From NCBI GenBank assembly GCA_026786125.1, contig JAJAYU010000060.1, positions 1 to 9,313 of the forward strand: DNA of 9,313 nucleotides, written 5' to 3'. Under the pieces are notes generated by a model. The model was not told the DNA's origin. It did not search any database and was given only the letters and a program-made list of their open reading frames with translations. Of the stretch, positions 7,199 through 9,313 are shown piece by piece; the first letter of the stretch is position 1; each line of letters starts with the position of its first letter. Origin of the DNA: Chamaesiphon sp. (lineage in GTDB: Bacteria > Cyanobacteriota > Cyanobacteriia > Cyanobacteriales > Chamaesiphonaceae). Made by a program: the position numbers and the translations under genes.

Positions 7199-7521
7199 CT
7201 CTACCGATCGCTCCTCGTATTTAAATTAATAAAACAATCATTGATTACTTCATATTCATTGTCGTTTTTAATAACTTTCAAAACTGTGCTTTTTGCTACA
7301 AATTGCGATAGATCATTGGTCAAAACTAGATTTTAGAATTGTAAGATACTGATTCTTAGAATAGTCTGAATTTTTGCTGTAAAAATCTCAATCGAATGGG
7401 ATTATACAAGTACAAAAATAGACCATCAAATTAATGATAGCCTATTCTAATAAAGGTAATTTAGTTTGCAAAACAGGTGGCAAAACAACAAAACAAATCG
7501 CGATGAAATTCATCAGCAAGA
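7199..7521. other. nirA-nrtA intergenic region and nrtA leader
   Basis: This 323-bp AT-rich gap contains no gene I can support. Just after the nirA stop is GATGAA-A-TTCATC (7502-7514), an imperfect start for a terminator: the stem is short, though a T-rich run follows on the minus strand. GCAAAACA occurs twice (7468-7475, 7480-7487). A promoter candidate lies at 7401-7429. In the resulting leader of about 195 nt are two small inverted repeats, ATTTTT-N5-AAAAAT (7370-7386) and ATTCT-T-AGAAT (7352-7362), and a few minimal open frames of 4-6 codons without ribosome sites. No GTA-N8-TAC NtcA box is present here. Confidence 0.6.
7401..7429 (-). promoter_or_regulatory. Candidate internal sigma70-type promoter for nrtABCD
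   Basis: On the minus strand TTGATG (7424-7429) is followed, after exactly 17 bp, by a perfect -10 hexamer TATAAT (7401-7406). Transcription would begin near 7394 and give a leader of about 195 nt before the nrtA ATG. The -35 matches TTGACA at four of six positions. An AT-rich gap produces such matches by chance fairly often, but optimal spacing and a perfect -10 make this one credible. It would allow nrt expression independent of the nirA promoter. Confidence 0.55.
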
Positions 7522-9051
7522 TTAGATTTTAGTCGCAGCATCAAACTTTTTAACCAATATGTCAATTAATACAGCATCTAATTCGGTGATTGGAATTCCC
7601 TTCATCACCTTCTCACCTAGCTTGGCATCCTTCCCAACCGTACCACCCATAAAAATGTCTACGCCCTCAACAGTCTTACCATCCTTCCGTACTTTCACAC
7701 CCATCAACCCGATATCAGCTACTTGCGGTTGTCCGCAAGAATTTGGGCAACCAGTCCAATGAATCCGTACTGGCTTAGGTATATCAACTTGAGCTTCGAT
7801 GGCATCAATTACCGATACTGCATATTGCTTAGTTTCAATCATCGCAAAGTTGCAAAATTGGGCACCCGTACATGAGACGACTGTGCGGGTGAGATTACCT
7901 GGATTGACTTGAAATCTTTGCAGAATTGGTTCACTTAATAGAATGGGCAATTTGGCATCAGCAATATGAGGAATAATCGCATTTTGTTCAACTGTAAACC
8001 GCAATTCGCTAGTACCATAAACTTCGGCTAATCGGGCTAGCTCAAAAAAGTCCACCGCATTAAGTTTACCAACGGGAATATGTAACCCGACATAATTTAG
8101 CCCTACTTGTTTCTGAGGATAAACACCGATGTGATCGCGCTTTTCCCATTCGATCTCGTCTTTGAGTGCAGCGGTTGCCAGAGTTTTACCATGTACTAGT
8201 TCTGCCTCTACGCGAAATTTCTCGATCCCCCATTCATCAATCAAAAACATCAACCGAGCTTTAGTCCGATTCGCACGTAACCCATTGTCCCGAAATAAGC
8301 GGAGAATGCTCAAACTAAACTCCACAACATCTTCAGGTACCACCCAGACATTCATCGGGATAGCGGCATCGCAGCGTTTACCTGAAAAGAAACCACCGAC
8401 TAATACATTGAATCCAAATAGATCATCCTTAAATGCAGGCACAAATGCGAGATCGTTAATTTCGGCATGAACCGAGTTATCTCGACAACCAGCGATCGCA
8501 ATGTTAAATTTGCGTGGTAGGTTACTAAACTCAGGATTGCCCTCACCTTTATTGATAATCCGATCCTGTAATTCCTGAATCATGGCACGGGTATCATACA
8601 ATTCGCCCGCTTCAATGCCAGCCACTGGAGAACCCGTAATATTTCGCACATTATCCATCGCCGACTGCATACTAGTCAGCCCGACAGCTTCCATCTTCCG
8701 GAAAATATCTGGCAGATCTTCAATCCGAATGCCCCGCAGTTGAATACTTTGGCGGGTGGTAATATCTGCCGTGCCCTCGTCTCCATAGCGTTGGATAATA
8801 TCGCCTAATACTCGCAATTGGGCACTGTTAGTAATCCCACTCGGCACACGGAGCCGCATCATAAACCGCCCTGGGGTGACGGGGCGGAAAAATACACCCA
8901 ACCACTTCAACCGATGCTCCCGATCCGTCTCATCCATCGCTTCCCAGCCAATCCGCGCAAATTCTTCTAGCTCGGCTTTGACAGCTAGTCCGTCTTTTTC
9001 TGATTTGAGTCGCTCGAATTTATTTTGGGTGACTTGTGTAGCGGTAGTCAT
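7522..9051 (-). CDS. nirA: Ferredoxin-nitrite reductase
   Basis: This 509-residue cytoplasmic enzyme reduces nitrite to ammonium with six electrons from reduced ferredoxin, using a siroheme coupled to a [4Fe-4S] cluster. The four cluster cysteines are present in the canonical spacing: Cys394 and Cys400 in CTGAQFC, Cys435 and Cys439 in GCPNSC. The N-terminal ferrodoxin-type half shows PGRFMMRLRVPSG, GTADITTRQSIQLRG (substrate/siroheme region) and NVRNITGSPVAGI; PRKFNIAIAGC follows in the middle. No C-terminal ferredoxin extension is present. Length fits cyanobacterial NirA (about 500-535). Sulfite reductase is a close relative, but the context with nrtABCD and the NtcA promoter makes nitrite reductase the clear choice. 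The ATG at 9051 has an AAGGA ribosome site 8 nt upstream. Confidence 0.97.
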   Translation of the reverse strand: MTTATQVTQNKFERLKSEKDGLAVKAELEEFARIGWEAMDETDREHRLKWLGVFFRPVTPGRFMMRLRVPSGITNSAQLRVLGDIIQRYGDEGTADITTRQSIQLRGIRIEDLPDIFRKMEAVGLTSMQSAMDNVRNITGSPVAGIEAGELYDTRAMIQELQDRIINKGEGNPEFSNLPRKFNIAIAGCRDNSVHAEINDLAFVPAFKDDLFGFNVLVGGFFSGKRCDAAIPMNVWVVPEDVVEFSLSILRLFRDNGLRANRTKARLMFLIDEWGIEKFRVEAELVHGKTLATAALKDEIEWEKRDHIGVYPQKQVGLNYVGLHIPVGKLNAVDFFELARLAEVYGTSELRFTVEQNAIIPHIADAKLPILLSEPILQRFQVNPGNLTRTVVSCTGAQFCNFAMIETKQYAVSVIDAIEAQVDIPKPVRIHWTGCPNSCGQPQVADIGLMGVKVRKDGKTVEGVDIFMGGTVGKDAKLGEKVMKGIPITELDAVLIDILVKKFDAATKI

Positions 9052-9059
9052 GGCTATAA

Positions 9060-9064
9060 TCCTT
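9060..9064 (-). promoter_or_regulatory. Ribosome binding site of nirA
   Basis: On the minus strand AAGGA lies 8 nt before the nirA ATG at 9051. It is the best-placed Shine-Dalgarno in the window and supports this start. Confidence 0.7.
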
Positions 9065-9121
9065 AGCTAGCTTGACGCTGCCTAGATTGAATTTTTAGTG
9101 AGAGTTAACTTTAGTTCTCAT

Positions 9122-9163
9122 AACTTAACGGTAATAATTGAGATATTTAGTATCTCCTGTTAC
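9122..9163 (-). promoter_or_regulatory. NtcA-activated promoter of nirA (class II)
   Basis: On the minus strand GTA-ACAGGAGA-TAC (9150-9163) is an exact match to the NtcA consensus GTA-N8-TAC. After 22 bp comes TAAGTT (9122-9127), matching the TAN3T -10 box of NtcA-dependent promoters. With a start about 7 bp further on (near 9115), the NtcA box would be centred at about -41.5, the standard class II position in which NtcA replaces the -35. This predicts activation under nitrogen limitation (2-oxoglutarate) and repression-like loss of expression on ammonium. The 5' leader would be about 64 nt. Confidence 0.9.
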
Positions 9164-9175
9164 CTAATGCCTAGC

Positions 9176-9217
9176 TTAATGCAATAATCGGATTTTATTA
9201 ATGCGTTATTCGGATTT
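9176..9217. repeat. Two 20-bp tandem repeats upstream of the NtcA box
   Basis: TTAATGCAATAATCGGATTT (9176-9195) and TTAATGCGTTATTCGGATTT (9198-9217) agree at 17 of 20 positions with a 22-bp period, about two helical turns. A third TAATGC (9165-9170) adjoins the NtcA box. The pair lies at roughly -61 to -102 from the predicted start, where a co-activator would bind. In other cyanobacteria the LysR-type regulator NtcB binds upstream of NtcA at nirA; that these are its sites is inference. Confidence 0.6.
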
Positions 9218-9263
9218 GCATCGAAAAGCTATATTTAAACCCCTGCTCTTTGTTAATAAAATT

Positions 9264-9279
9264 ATTTGTATTCACAAAT
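9264..9279. repeat. Inverted repeat, possible operator
   Basis: ATTTGT-ATTC-ACAAAT is a perfect 6-bp-arm inverted repeat in the distal part of the nirA upstream region. On the plus strand a TATAAA (9285-9290) follows it, with a weak TTATTT (9262-9267) 17 bp upstream, so it may sit inside a promoter for a divergent gene beyond the window. No coding start is visible before the edge at 9313. Confidence 0.4.
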
Positions 9280-9313
9280 TATGCTATAAACGCAAATTTC
9301 AACGGAACGTTAC

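Noticed and set aside
7199..7521. A second NtcA box before nrtA
   Set aside because: Every GTA in the gap was checked for TAC after 8 bases; none fits, the nearest having TGC.
1..9313. CRISPR array, tRNA/rRNA genes or insertion sequences
   Set aside because: No regularly spaced long repeats, no tRNA-like cloverleaf noticed, and no transposase or terminal inverted repeats were seen.

Overview
The window looks cyanobacterial. It carries a nitrate/nitrite assimilation cluster in the order nirA-nrtA-nrtB-nrtC-nrtD, all on the minus strand. NrtC has the ATPase plus solute-binding-like fusion typical of cyanobacterial nitrate and bicarbonate transporters. There is a canonical NtcA promoter in front of nirA, and four copies of the cyanobacterial palindrome GCGATCGC. 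The species cannot be named from the sequence alone.

Layout, in the direction of transcription (right to left). Positions 9052-9313 are the nirA regulatory region: an exact NtcA box (GTA-N8-TAC), a -10 box at the correct distance, and two 20-bp tandem repeats just upstream. Ferredoxin-nitrite reductase (nirA) follows at 9051-7522. A 323-bp gap holds a good internal sigma70-type promoter candidate. Next come the lipoprotein nitrate-binding protein nrtA (7198-5864), a 115-bp AT-rich gap with a strong hairpin, the permease nrtB (5748-4906), the fused ATPase/regulatory subunit nrtC (4869-2881) and the ATPase nrtD (2808-2023).

Downstream of nrtD, where narB (nitrate reductase) sits in many cyanobacteria, there are two other genes. 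One encodes a predicted papain-like cysteine hydrolase of no family I can name (2015-1095). The other encodes a family-4-type glycosyltransferase (1086 to the window edge, C-terminus missing). They are separated by only 7 and 8 bp, with no visible terminator, so read-through from the nitrate operon is likely.

How the genes work together: NrtA captures nitrate/nitrite in the periplasm, NrtB carries it across the inner membrane, and NrtC/NrtD power transport, with the NrtC C-terminal domain probably adding nitrogen-status control. Nitrate reductase, presumably encoded elsewhere, would yield nitrite, and NirA reduces that to ammonium with ferredoxin. NtcA would switch on the unit under nitrogen limitation. 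The role of the last two genes is not evident. Their placement, and the regulatory architecture around nirA and between the nrt genes, are the parts most worth a second look.
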